A stretch of DNA of 64,000 bases from Drechslera avenae (taxonomy: Eukaryota > Ascomycota > Dothideomycetes > Pleosporales > Pleosporaceae), in contig JAXRVH010000050.1 of the NCBI GenBank assembly GCA_034640345.1, positions 1-64,000 on the forward strand, in the 5' to 3' direction. The stretch's first letter is position 1. Each line of letters starts with the position of its first letter. A model generated the notes under the pieces. The model was not told the origin of the DNA. It searched no databases and saw only the letters and a program-made list of their open reading frames with translations. Both the position numbers and the translations under genes were made by a program. Shown one piece after another: positions 22,939 through 33,142 of this stretch.

Positions 22939-23808
22939 ATGCTTTTCAAGTCTCTCATCCTGTCCGGTGCCATTTTGGCTTTCTCCGCAGTCGAGGTCTC
23001 CGCCCATGCTGCTATCAACCCAGCACTTGGCGTGAAGGCAACGGCTGCTCGCAACGACGTGCAGAGGCCGTCTACTGCAAAGCCGTGCGGAAATGCGGCA
23101 TTGACTGCAATCGATACATCCACCGCTGTCAAGGCTTCTGCAGACGGCTCGTTCACTGTTGATATTGAGAACTTCAATGGGTACGTACTATCACATAAGC
23201 TCACCCATACATCATTAATATCTCTCTAGTGGCAGAGATGGATCCCGCCAAGTCACCATGGAAGTCGACGCTTCTGGCACCGGCGCCAACTTCGTCGCTG
23301 GAAAAGTGACGGCCAATGGTGAAGCCGCCCCAGCCTCAACCGGAACCGAGAAGATCACCGCTTCTCTTCCAGCTGGCACTGCCTGCAGTGGAGGTGCTTC
23401 TGGAGATCTGTGCCTGGCCTCGTTCAAGACCGCTGGTGGCTTCGGTAACTGCGTCGTTGTTCAGCAGGGTGCTGGTGGTGGAGCTGCTGCTGCTGGAGCT
23501 GCTGCCGGTGGAGCTGCTGCCAGTGGAACTGGAGCTGGTGCTGGTGGAGCTGGTGCTGGTGGAGCTGGAGCTGGAGCTGGTGGAGCCACTGGTGGTGGTG
23601 CTACTGGCGCTGCTGCAGGTAAGTTCAATCAACTCAATATCACTGCCCTACAATGCTAATAGACATAATAGGTAATGCGGGCGCGGGCAGAGGTAAAGAT
23701 AATGCGGCCAAGGGCAATGCAAACGCTAAGGCTAGTAATGGTGCGAAGACCAAGCGTGTTATTACTAGATCACGTCTTGCTCGCTACGTTGTTGTCGACG
23801 AAGAGTAG
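22939..23808 (+). CDS. Secreted Egh16/Gas1-like (DUF3129) protein
   Basis: Exons 22939-23180, 23230-23618 and 23672-23808 (introns 49 and 53 bp) give 255 aa. A signal peptide MLFKSLILSGAILAFSAVEVSA is followed by HAAINPALGVK and DVQRPSTAKPCG, then a Cys-containing body (ACSGGASGDLCLASFKTAGG, FGNCVVVQQ). This layout matches the Egh16-like family, found in appressorium-associated proteins of Magnaporthe (Gas/MAS) and powdery mildew. A Gly/Ala-rich repeat (about residues 180-215) and a basic tail (KTKRVITRSRLARYVVV) follow. The family is secreted and linked to host penetration; biochemical activity is unknown. The intron 2 acceptor leaves GNAGAGRGKD in frame. Confidence 0.8.
23465..23605 (+). 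repeat. Coding minisatellite-like GGAGCTGGTGCT repeat
   Basis: Degenerate tandem GGAGCTG/GGTGCTG units encode the Gly-Ala tract of the Egh16-like protein. Such tracts change length readily, so copy number may differ between strains. Confidence 0.6.
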
Positions 23809-24371
23809 ACTGGACAGTAGAGAAGAAAGTACCTAAACCTAGTAAACGCTTCTAGGTAGCTTATACCCTATTGAGACGGCCACACAGACAGTATCTAAAC
23901 TTACTACTCCCAAACAATCCAAACAATTCCAGCTGGCTTGCAAACTATCGAGCCGGCTGCACAGTGTACCCAAAACTACTGTCCTTCGACAAACCAAATG
24001 CTTCCAGTGGCGCAGGAAATTCGCAATCGCAAGACCATAATCGCCCTTAATTTTCAAGCCTGCGTTGACAGCTTCTACAGTGGAGTACGGATATGTGATG
24101 TTTCCGGCGGCTTACAAATGTGCACGGCTTAGTAAAACTTTTCCTAACTGTTTCTGGAAGTTCCAAGAGTCGCTCTGCAAGTTGGCTGGAGTTTGATGTT
24201 ATTTGTCGGGCCATGGACGGAGGGTCCCTTGAAGTCTTACGGACCGGGCGCGCATCGCTTCCGTTCGATTCCGTTCGATATCGTTTAAGAACAGCATACT
24301 GCCACAAAGTATCCGAGATAAAACTTTAAGCTGTTCACCGTGTTGGACAAAACGGGTTAAACAGACTGACA

Positions 24372-25129
24372 ATGCCTCGGCATATCCTGGTTCTCGGAGG
24401 CACTAGTACGTAGCCAATCATGTCACATCTACGGCAGAAAATGTGCGCCTTCTGATCGCAAACTCTAGGTCCGTCCGGCATAGACTTCTGTCTTGCCGCA
24501 CTCCATGATGGTCACGAACTAACACTACGCTCGAAACCCGTCGAAGCTTCCTGCTGAAATTGCCGACCATGCGACCGTTGTCGTTGGAGCCTTGACCGAC
24601 GCCGCCGAAGTTGAGAAGGCTGTTGCAGGCGGTGCAAAGACATGCGTGTCCTTGGTCATGTACAGGGCACCCCAAAGGGCTCCACCGTATGGCCCCCTTG
24701 AAAACCCACTGCTATCGCCTGCACTCTTGTGCGAACTGCGAGCAGCCTGTTTTAGATGGCTACAAGGTTATCCTGCCACTTCTTGAGAAACATAGATATG
24801 AGCGGAATCTGTTTCTCAGCACAGCCTCGTACCGCGATTCGGCCGATGCATTCTCACTCACTTTCCTCGCCTTGATCTGGATGATTCGGCTCCTTGCGAA
24901 TTCTGCGTATGTGGAAATCAACGCCATGAATACTCTGTTCATTAACCTGCCGGATATTATGAAATGGACCGTCTATCGCGTGCCAATTCTCCGCAGTGGC
25001 GAGCCTAAGACGACCGGGGCTGGAATGATTGGTACGACTGGCATGTTTCTTGAAAGAAAGGGCATGGCAGAATGGCTGTTGAAGGAGATGAAGTGGGTTG
25101 GGAAGTGCCCCGCTGTCTCCAACGCTTGA
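24372..25129 (+). pseudogene. Decayed NAD(P)-binding (NmrA/Rossmann-like) gene
   Basis: The start MPRHILVLGGTS is a Rossmann glycine motif. A plausible intron (24413-24468) joins it to PSGIDFCLAALHDGHELTL. The frame then breaks near 24530: the continuation ARNPSKLPAEIADHATVVVG is in another frame. A further disruption near 24655-24750 precedes GYKVILPLLEKHRYERNLFL, followed by FLALIWMIRLLANSAYVEIN, MKWTVYRVPILRSGEPKTT and KWVGKCPAVSNA with a stop at 25127. The pieces are in collinear order for a roughly 220-residue NAD(P)-binding protein, but no set of introns repairs the first shift. Sequencing error or a missed intron remains possible. Confidence 0.6.
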
Positions 25130-25144
25130 TGTCAGTACGAGACT

Positions 25145-25176
25145 CCGCCATATTCCGTAGCGGAATATCTGGCGGA
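25145..25176. repeat. Inverted repeat (hairpin-forming)
   Basis: TCCGCCATATTCCG at 25144-25157 is answered by CGGAATAT-CT-GGCGGA at 25161-25176, perfect apart from a 2-nt bulge, around a 3-nt loop. It lies just after the decayed NAD(P)-binding gene. It may be a transcript-end structure or the scar of a small foldback element. Confidence 0.5.
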
Positions 25177-25214
25177 TTCCTCTTTCTGATATAAAAAGCT
25201 ATGGATCAATCAAG

Positions 25215-25964
25215 TTGTGACGCTTACAGCGACTTCCTTGATGATTTTCATAGGGACCTAATAGCAACGAAAGAATCTTACATGATATACCACCTACCCA
25301 AGCATACAGTATATTGGTTTACTTAGTAATTAATAGCTAATGCCAGAAACGCGGATTACGCTTATAAATTTATAAATAGAGCCCTGCGTACATACAACAC
25401 CTCGCTTAAGCATGGCTAGTCTACATATCTAGTGTCGCTTATACCTGGCTTCCAGCTGGCTTGCAACTAATCCAGCCAGGTTATAATCGCGACGCACCAG
25501 TAATGGTATCGAGATCCGCGTTGATTGTGCCAATGGTCATGGAACGCTAACTTCTCTGGCGCCCTATGGCCTTCGAGCGCAATTGCGGCTACTTAATGCA
25601 TGGTCCCTTCAAACAACCAGAGTTTGTTGAGAAAACCGACATGTGGCAGGCGTATTTCGTGTCGCATGCGCCCGCAGGTATTCCATTGATTCCGTGGCGC
25701 CACTCGCCTAATTATATGCGCTCAATATCCGGCGATATTAATACGAGCTGTTTCTGGATACTCAGCTCTTCCAACCTAGGGAAGGCCGGGTTAAGATTGG
25801 TTTTCGCAGTCGGAGTGTTCTCGTTCTCGTACATGCTTATACGAGAGCCTTCTCTTCGATTACGTATAAATGGTGGGTCGACAATCACCCATTCTCAGTA
25901 TTTCTCAGTAGGAAAACCTAGGGTTTCACAAATTGCCTTTGCCCGAAATGATCGATCCACTTAG
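25215..25964 (+). pseudogene. Possible tyrosyl-DNA phosphodiesterase (TDP1)-like relic
   Basis: The ORF at 25566-25964 holds TDMWQAYFVSHAPAGIP, then PWRHSPNYMRS, then SCFWILSSSNLGKAG. This order resembles the second HKD-type half of TDP1 (SYF..., PHIKTYMR..., LLTSANLSKAAWG), but the Lys of the H-x-K motif is not conserved. Upstream, 25219-25280 reads YSDFLDDFHRDLIATKE in another frame. Nothing joins the pieces into a complete enzyme, and there is no start with a full N-terminus. It is treated as a degenerate fragment; the family assignment is tentative. Confidence 0.35.
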
Positions 25965-27267
25965 CCTGTGGGCTCTTTCCTTGATGTTGATTTCTGGCGC
26001 AGCTGGTAATTCATTTCCTAGCCAAGCTGGGCGGGATCCTTTTGCTCGAATCCGTGCTGGTGTGAGACCTTCTTGTACTAACCTTGATAGCGAACGTTCT
26101 CACGCCTCGGATACCTCCTGCTCAGGCTTGCCTCAACTCCTGGTCTCGGTACTCGTCCATCTCTGCGAGTCTAGGATCCCAGTCATACACCACAACCCTC
26201 ACGTCTACTGAAATATTTTCCACCTTCCCATCCGTCGCAACTTCAACATTCTGCGACAAAATCCCCCGTCTACTCGGCCGCCAGTACAGTGCATATATCA
26301 CAGAATGGTATCCGACAACAACATACACTACGTGGTCGAGCATGACCAGCCCAACCCCAACTTGCACGGTCAACGAAGATGAATGCGCAAAACTCAAGTC
26401 GACCTGGGACTTGACCCACGGAACCAAAACTTCAGTCTCGGAATTCCCGGTGCCGTGCACGACATACCGACCCTGCTCTTCTGATCCTGTCGGACCGTGC
26501 AGCATCGCAGGGAGTGACATCAAAATCTACTACTGGCCTACACAGGCAACCCAGCCTCTCTGCCCTCACAACAACACGCTTTTTTCAATCAGTCGCCCAA
26601 CGCCAGGACCATCAATATCAAAACCAGCCGTGGTGAAGGTGATTGACGGCCTCACAGTTACCTCGCCTTCAATCTACATATCGATTCCCACTTTGTATGG
26701 GCGGTTCCGTGGGCAACCAACCTATTTGTTCACCGGCTGCGGTTCTCAACTCACTTCCCTTACTCTATCGATTCCACCGTCGCCCATCTCAACGGTAACT
26801 AGAGTGAAGGGCGCAAGGAGACCAACATACGAGGATCCGAGGCCTTTCGCGCTTGACACGTTGAACTGGCCGGTCACAACGACAAGCAGCTGCTCGGAAA
26901 TCACGTTGTGTGATTGGGATGATACCATAAGCAGTTGCAGGGACGTACCTAGTACGAGGTGTGCAACACCGACGGTGGATCCGTTTCATTTCAACCCGGT
27001 GCTAGTGTTGCCGACCCAACTGTTAAATGCGGCTGCGAAGCGGGATCCTGGTTACCAGAACTGTGTGGTATGTTCTATGGATGTTTTGTGGGTGAAGTAC
27101 CTAACTAATATAATCAGATTCATCCTGCGGCCGCTGCGGCGGCGACTTGGATCCCTATCACGACGCTTTCAGGAGATCCAAGGTATACCAAGGGATGGTC
27201 GGCCACTTCGACGATCCCGCCGTATACAGTCACGGCAACTGTTATGCCTGAGATTACTTCCACTTGA
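25948..27267 (+). CDS. Secreted protein of unknown function, Ser/Thr/Pro- and Cys-rich
   Basis: Proposed exons 25948-26005, 26091-27067 and 27118-27267 give 394 aa. The N-terminus MIDPLSLWALSLMLISGAAG is a signal peptide. The mature part begins ANVLTPRIPPAQACLNSWSR and is rich in Thr/Ser. It has regularly spaced Cys (AQACLNSW, TSTFCDK, TPTCTVNEDECAK, VPCTTYRPC, SEITLCDWD, QNCV) and a late dibasic site (AAKRDPG). The last intron has a CTAACTAAT branch site. The donor for intron 1 is uncertain: the 85-bp choice avoids an improbably short 31-bp intron, and both keep frame. No family is recognised. Extracellular or cell-wall location is inferred. Confidence 0.65.
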
Positions 27268-27420
27268 TACTATTGAGAAAAGCCTCTAAGAGGTCAAGAA
27301 GACTTCAATAGCCTTTGCTACCCCATCAAGGTCCTCAAATACATGACAATGACCTACCTTCTTTAATACCTGCAACTTCGCCCTCCCTTTTATATCCTGA
27401 ACATATTTCTGGCATATACG

Positions 27421-27547
27421 CTAGTAAATAGGTCTCTCTATCCGAATCTTCAAATTAAAATTATCTCTATTAGTAACTTTCCAATTAGATAGGTATTAAA
27501 AGGGATAATTATAATTTTAAGATTCTAATGAGAGACCTATTTACTAG
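27421..27547. mobile_element. Short foldback MITE-like element
   Basis: The 127-bp sequence is nearly all inverted repeat. The left arm CTAGTAAATAGGTCTCTC matches the reverse complement of the right end (GAGAGACCTATTTACTAG), and similarity extends to about 45 bp per arm around a short loop. If the outer TA dinucleotides are target duplications, the element proper starts GTAAATAGGTC, consistent with a Tc1/mariner-type MITE. It is non-coding and AT-rich. Confidence 0.7.
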
Positions 27548-29574
27548 TGTAATAAATGAAGTAAATATTTTAATAGTCGAGTATATTAGTTATATAGATC
27601 AAAGTAAGTTCTCTCTTACAATAAGTTAATTCTTATTATACTATTTTGAAGTTAATCAAGTAGTATAGTAACTATTCTTAGATAGTCTAGCTCAAACTAG
27701 TATAAACTTGTTAATCTTAGGGTTAGTGTAGATTGTTTTGCCTGGCATTATCAACATAAAGAGTGGTGAATGTCGGGAAACCGGAAGCCTAAGGTTGCTT
27801 AGCCATTCAAGGCCACTTCGCAGTAAGGCTAAGCAGTACGCCACAGCGTTAGCGACAGTCAAGCAATACAGCATGTTAACAGATTTAGGTACGTGTAGGC
27901 AATCATTAGGGAGTCCCATGCGCGCCTTGTGCCTGTGGCGTTTACCCAAGAGGAAGCTGAGCACCAGCACGTACGAAGGGCCCTGCGGGAGTGGAGACTA
28001 GAATCTTGGATACGTCTTATATGAGAGCTAGCTCGAGGGTGTAGAGATTAGGCGCTCCTTTAGTAGTAGCGGTCATATTTGCCCTGCCTGCTAAGGAGTG
28101 TGTTCTTAGTATTAAATCTTCTACGGTAGTAAGATACCAATACTATTCAAACAGCAATGTGTACGGACAGTCTGTCTAGAGATCAGGCTAAGGCCGTCCA
28201 GACTACCACATGCAGGAAAACGAGGAACTTTATGAAAAGGCGCGTGTGTGAAAGCAGAGCATCTCGTCCGCTCAGCTATCTATCTATGGTAGTGTACCGG
28301 CGGACTAGTAGTTAGGTAAGTGACCACTACTGCATCCCCACTGTTGTATTTTTGTACTTTGCTTTTTGCACTTTTATAAACCTACCGTGGCTTACCAATA
28401 AGTTTTACTCCATGGCTCACTGTGTTGGATGTACCGATGCTGGCTTTTGGCTGTTCAAGCCTCTATGTTTCGATGTTCTAGGTTCGTTGAGTGGGTGACC
28501 GACATGTTCATTTTTGGGTTTCACTTACCTCTTACTGCATGATATAGTTTCCTCTCGGTTACGATGGTTTCGATAATAGCAGTTACTATTTTTGTGGGTG
28601 TGGTGATTACAAATATAGGTGGGGCGACCGCAATGTTACTTTGCAATGCTATATCACAACAATAAAGCTAGAGGAAATCTCTGTAAAGATACCATGTAGT
28701 ATACGTAGTGATATTTGCAGCACAGGGAGGATTTATCACTTCTATCGTCTTCTTATTATGATATTCATCGTGGTATCAAAGTAGAAGAGAAAAAAGCTCA
28801 CTACAAAAGTCTCTCCGTTTTCCTGCCTATGACATAAGGGCATTGGGTTGTGCGGGGCAAGTTCAGGTCGCAGATCACAACGATAGGGTTGAACAATGTG
28901 GCGATAACGATGGATATGTGATGAGTATCGAGGAGAAAGCCGAAGAGAGTTGTCAGGCGGTATAATGTGCGGAAGTGGCTTTATTTGGGGGCTTCGAGGA
29001 TGAGGGTGCCTAGGCGGCCTGTTGCGCCGATTAGCAGGATCGTTCATGTAGTGAGTAGGATTTCGGAAGCGCGATGTGAGATTTAATGAGAGTATAGTAA
29101 AAGTGTGGTGAGCTTGGTACCCCACATATTGATGAGTTGTAATCTACATGATGCTCGACTTGCAATTGGTGTTAGGTACGAACAACTTTGTCTTTTGATT
29201 CGTTTTATGCAAAGCAACTAGTCTAATCAGCTTCACCGTCCTAGAAAAGTAGCATTAAGATATTTTTCAGCTTGTCAATCCAACATATATGTCCACATGT
29301 GTAAATAAGTTGTGAATAATCCATTTCCGGCACTGGCGGGGTTAGGCGCACCCGGAAAAGATTGCGTTTGTATCTGAGACTGCTTGAGTCGTAGCCACGA
29401 AGGATCGAAAACCTAAGGATTTTATTGATAATTGCTTGGTTGTCGCTGTGTTGTTGCGGCACAGTGTAGCGGGCTGTATTGCTTCCGCTACGGCAACAAT
29501 GCACCCTCCTCTGCCTTTCGATTGCCCATCCATCTTCGCATGAACACCACCGAATTTGTGAGCGATCTGCCGCT
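27548..29574. other. AT-leaning gene-poor interval with possible relics
   Basis: No intact gene was found. At 28987-29042 the minus strand reads TILLIGATGRLGTLILEAP, a Rossmann/NmrA-type N-terminus that runs straight into a stop and has no matching start in frame. It is probably a gene scrap. At 27870-28020 a plus-strand frame reads RESHARLVPVAFTQEEAEHQ, then HVRRALREWRLESWIRL, ending in TGA. It is preceded by a stop and its origin is not recognised. Confidence 0.4.
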
Positions 29575-32500
29575 TTAAATCTTGATGAACTGCCAATGCG
29601 CTTTACCAACTGGCAATCTCCCGATCGAAGTTTGCGCCTTCTTCAATCCCACATCATCACTACCCTGACGTTGACTTTTCTTGTACAATCGTAACCAAAC
29701 TGCGTCCGCATTCGCGCATTCAAGCGCGTCATGCACATCCGATCGCCCAAGCACTGGATCTAGCATACCCATTATATCCTCGAACCGTTCATCTCTAAGA
29801 GTAACGTATTTGGCGACACAGCACAACAAGCCCACGAGACTATTCCATATCATGCGTGTAGGCGCGTCAACGTAGAGCTCCGGCCTCTCATGGTCCATGG
29901 TAGTTTGTGAATACACGGAGAGTCCTTTCATCCCTGACTCAATTCCAGTAATCTTCAACGCGGATGAGAATCTCGTTGTGGAACTAACTTTGCTGCGGCT
30001 ATCGTGTTGTTTGGTACGTTGGTATACTTTTTTGATCAGGTGCCACGAACCTTCGATTCTAGTCCTCATAAAGTCTCCTGCGTGCTCGCAGATCAATCCT
30101 AATATATCTAACGCATTTGATACCACGTATGCTTCTGGGTCTCGGAGTCGAGGCAGTAGCACGGGCCAGAGTGTATTAATAAGTGGTAGGAACGAGTTTT
30201 CGTGCTTGGCAAGAGCGGGGATTGCTGTGCGGAGCAGAGATAGTAAAGAATTGCGGAGGGAGGGCGAAGTGGTGGTGAGGTAATGTTGTGTTAGTTCGGA
30301 TATCTTGAGTAAGATGGCGAAGGTGCGTGGAGCAGGGGGTGGAGGCTCCTCGGTCTGGGGCAGTGGAGAGTTTTTGTCTTCTTTGGTTGCACCATCCTGG
30401 TCATCTGAATTCGATATCTCTTCCTCTTTCCAAGGCCGGTTTGGAAAGGGCTCATTTGATGATTGTTGGACTTCTTCGACCCTCTTTCTCGCTTCAGCGT
30501 CCAATCTCTCAATCGCTTCGACGACATCACTCATGGAAACTGTTCTCTTTCGTCTATTGTCGTCTTTTTTTTCATTTGAGGCTTCCAGAAAAAACTGCGG
30601 AGCTTTCACACCCTCCTCTGTCATACCTTTCAGTACAGAAAACAAGAGTTCGGCGAGCTTGGGATACCCATGATATCTCTCTAAAGCGTCAAATATGTTA
30701 TCAACTAGATCATCTAGATACGGCAAAAGGGATGAGCCACAGAGCCGCATCATCATGAGCAGAACCTGTGGAGCCTGGGGCGAAACGTCTCCGTACGCGA
30801 GTTTCAGGCCGACCGCGTTGATGATGTAGTCCACGTTTCCGACCACTAGCTCTCCAGCGTTAGAGTATCCTGTTGCTTCCGCAACAATATTGAGGCAAGT
30901 TAGTGCATGTTCCCGTAGGGCGTTATTCGAACTGCCAAGATGATGAATGACCGGATAGAGGACTTCGCTCAACTCAGGGCGGAAATCGTTTCTATATCGT
31001 TTCGCCTGTAAAGCTACCGTCTCGAGTGCTAATGCAGAAAAATACCATGGGGTCTCAGTGATCATAGCCCGTTGATTAAGCAATGACAGAGAATGCGAAT
31101 ACAAGTTGTCCAGCAGTTCTTCCCTTGGATTTGGGGTTCCAAATTCCATGAAGTCGTCGATAGACGGATTGGAGGTTGATATGTCTTTGATCAGGTTAAT
31201 CGACAGCCAAAAGCTGGCCAAGCGTGTCTCGACTGTCCCTAGATCAATTGACCGCGTGAGCCCTTGTGCCACACTCAACGCTGAATTGGATCTTGCAAGC
31301 TCTTGAACCAAGATCCTGAATTCAGCCATCATATCATCTTGGCCTTTGAACTGTAAACTGATAGGAGAAAATGACAAAGACCTGGATGAGCTTAGTGTAA
31401 GGGTCCAATCTACTATAGCATGCGACGTGTCCCCATTCATCTCTTCTAATCCTCTTGCATCGGAGAATACTGCAGATACACCATCTCTAAGGCCATCGGC
31501 AAGTTGCTCGTCCAGAATAGTAGGGTCTTCCTCGAATAGTCGAAGTGAGACTGATATCTGCTGTATGATCCGCCGGCGACTGTGGTCGTCCTTTGATTGC
31601 ATCAATCGAGGCAGCGCAACAATCCAGCCATGCAGACTCTCTCGCAAGACATCGGAGAGCTTCTGGTCCATGGACAGTAGCTTCTTTAGCTGACCTTCAG
31701 TCGACTCGCCAGAGCTTTCGTGGCCGACAAGACTAATGATGGTTTCAGTAGCCATGCTAGTGGAGAGAGAGAGTGAGGTACGACAATCCCGTATGATACA
31801 GAGGCATAAGCTCAGCAGTGCTTGTCGGACCTCTAGCTTATCATGGTCCCGTAACTTGAACACACTCGCAAGTGCAATTTTTATTTGCGATGCTGTTGCC
31901 TGCAACCATGTGGTTGACCGCAAGACTTTTGTGTCGTTCTGCGATTCTTCTGCATTCGCTTTCTCGGGCAAGTCTTTAGTCTTGGTATCACTGAGTATGC
32001 AAAGCAGGAGCGACTCAAGTACATGCAAGCCTTGCTCAACAACCCGAAAACCTGGCCTGTTGCTGCTGGAGGGGGTCAAGACCTTGGTTACAGATGAGAC
32101 GATTCTGGGGAGAAAGCTTGCTAGAGCATCCTCGTCGACCATGGCATCGATCGTTGCCTTGATTGCATGAACAGCCTGGAGCTTGACATTGTTGGAATTG
32201 CTGTCGGTAAGGCTTTGGAGCATGACAAGGACAGCTTCGCCTAGAGCTGGTATGTTGGCCGTCGCAGTGATGGCCTGCTGGCCCTTGTCGGTGCGAGATA
32301 CTTGGGTCATCAACTCGGACATGCATTTGAACGCCAGTGATTGAAGTTCCTCCGAAGTAGCGGATATGCCATTTTCCGCAGACGACGGCTTTGCCAGAAA
32401 GGTGAAGAGGATGAGAAGTTGGCCAGACAAAGCAGGCTCAAGACTGCCGCCCCAGCCCGCACATAGCAAGGTGGAGATGCACTCGAGACAGAGCTCGAGT

Positions 32501-32789
32501 GCGCGAACGGGGACTTGGCGTGAGATCCTTAGCACCTGCGAAATGGGAACGAAAGCATATTCGGCTAGCTTTGCGTCCAGAGCATCTGGCCTGCTGGTTA
32601 CTGACCGAAGCGTTGTCAGCAAATCAGAGAGGGCCTGTGTCAGCTGCTTTCGAGCCGTTTGGTTTTGCGATATGTCTGCGGTGACTTGGAGCAGCCGGAT
32701 GCAAGGCTGCTTCAGCTAACAAAAGCATCAGCTTCTGAGAAGATGCAAAAGAGGCTTCGTACCAGTTGAAAGGCTTGCTGTCGGTCCAT
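29575..32789 (-). CDS. TTI1: TEL2-interacting protein 1 (TTT complex, HEAT-repeat)
   Basis: Exons 32789-32763 (27 nt) and 32715-29575, with a 47-bp intron, give 1055 aa. The N-terminus MDRQQAFQL|LKQPCIRLLQVTADI is typical of Tti1 and depends on the tiny first exon. HEAT-like helices run through the protein. The C-terminal end (LIKKVYQRTKQHDSRSKVSS, VSNALDILGLICEHAGDFM) fits the conserved Tti1 C-terminus. With Tel2 and Tti2 it forms the cytosolic chaperone adaptor for PI3K-like kinases (TOR, ATM/Tel1, ATR/Mec1). A short acidic linker lies near residue 715 (SNDDQDGATKEDK). It is divergent from PDS5. Confidence 0.88.
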
Positions 32790-33142
32790 TTTGGTTGTTC
32801 GTCGACACCAGACTCCAGTCATAAGTCATCACGATGGAGTGGCGGCGAGTGGGGTGGTGGTGATGATGATGATGATGCAGGCGGAAGCGACCTAGGCCGG
32901 AGTCAGGCGTTGGAGTCGCGTCGAATAGCTAGCGCGCGTCACTGCTCACGGAAAGTCGAAAGCCAACTCGGCCTTGGACATTGTCACGCTACATCACCAT
33001 CACCACACCACAGATCGACTCAGATCGACTCAACCAGCCGCGTTGTGCTCGCAATCGCCTCCCCACGCGCGCACTTGCTTCGACGGCAAATCACGCGCAA
33101 ACACGACTTGACGACGTCAATTCACACGCGCAGCCACGCGAC
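32790..33142. promoter_or_regulatory. Divergent promoter between TTI1 and PDS5
   Basis: 353 bp separate the two start codons. The region includes a GATGATGATGATGATG trinucleotide run (about 32861-32876), a direct repeat GATCGACTCA (33014-33033), and CA-rich DNA (CATCACCATCACCACACCAC) close to the PDS5 side. No TATA box is obvious. Co-regulation of these two genome-maintenance genes is inferred from the arrangement only. Confidence 0.5.

Noticed and set aside
23336..23632. Poly-Ser/Thr antisense ORF in the Egh16-like gene
   Set aside because: Artefact of the Gly/Ala codon repeat read on the other strand.
27738..28001. 87-aa ORF after the foldback element
   Set aside because: No recognisable protein; another frame of the same DNA reads equally well, suggesting a relic or chance.
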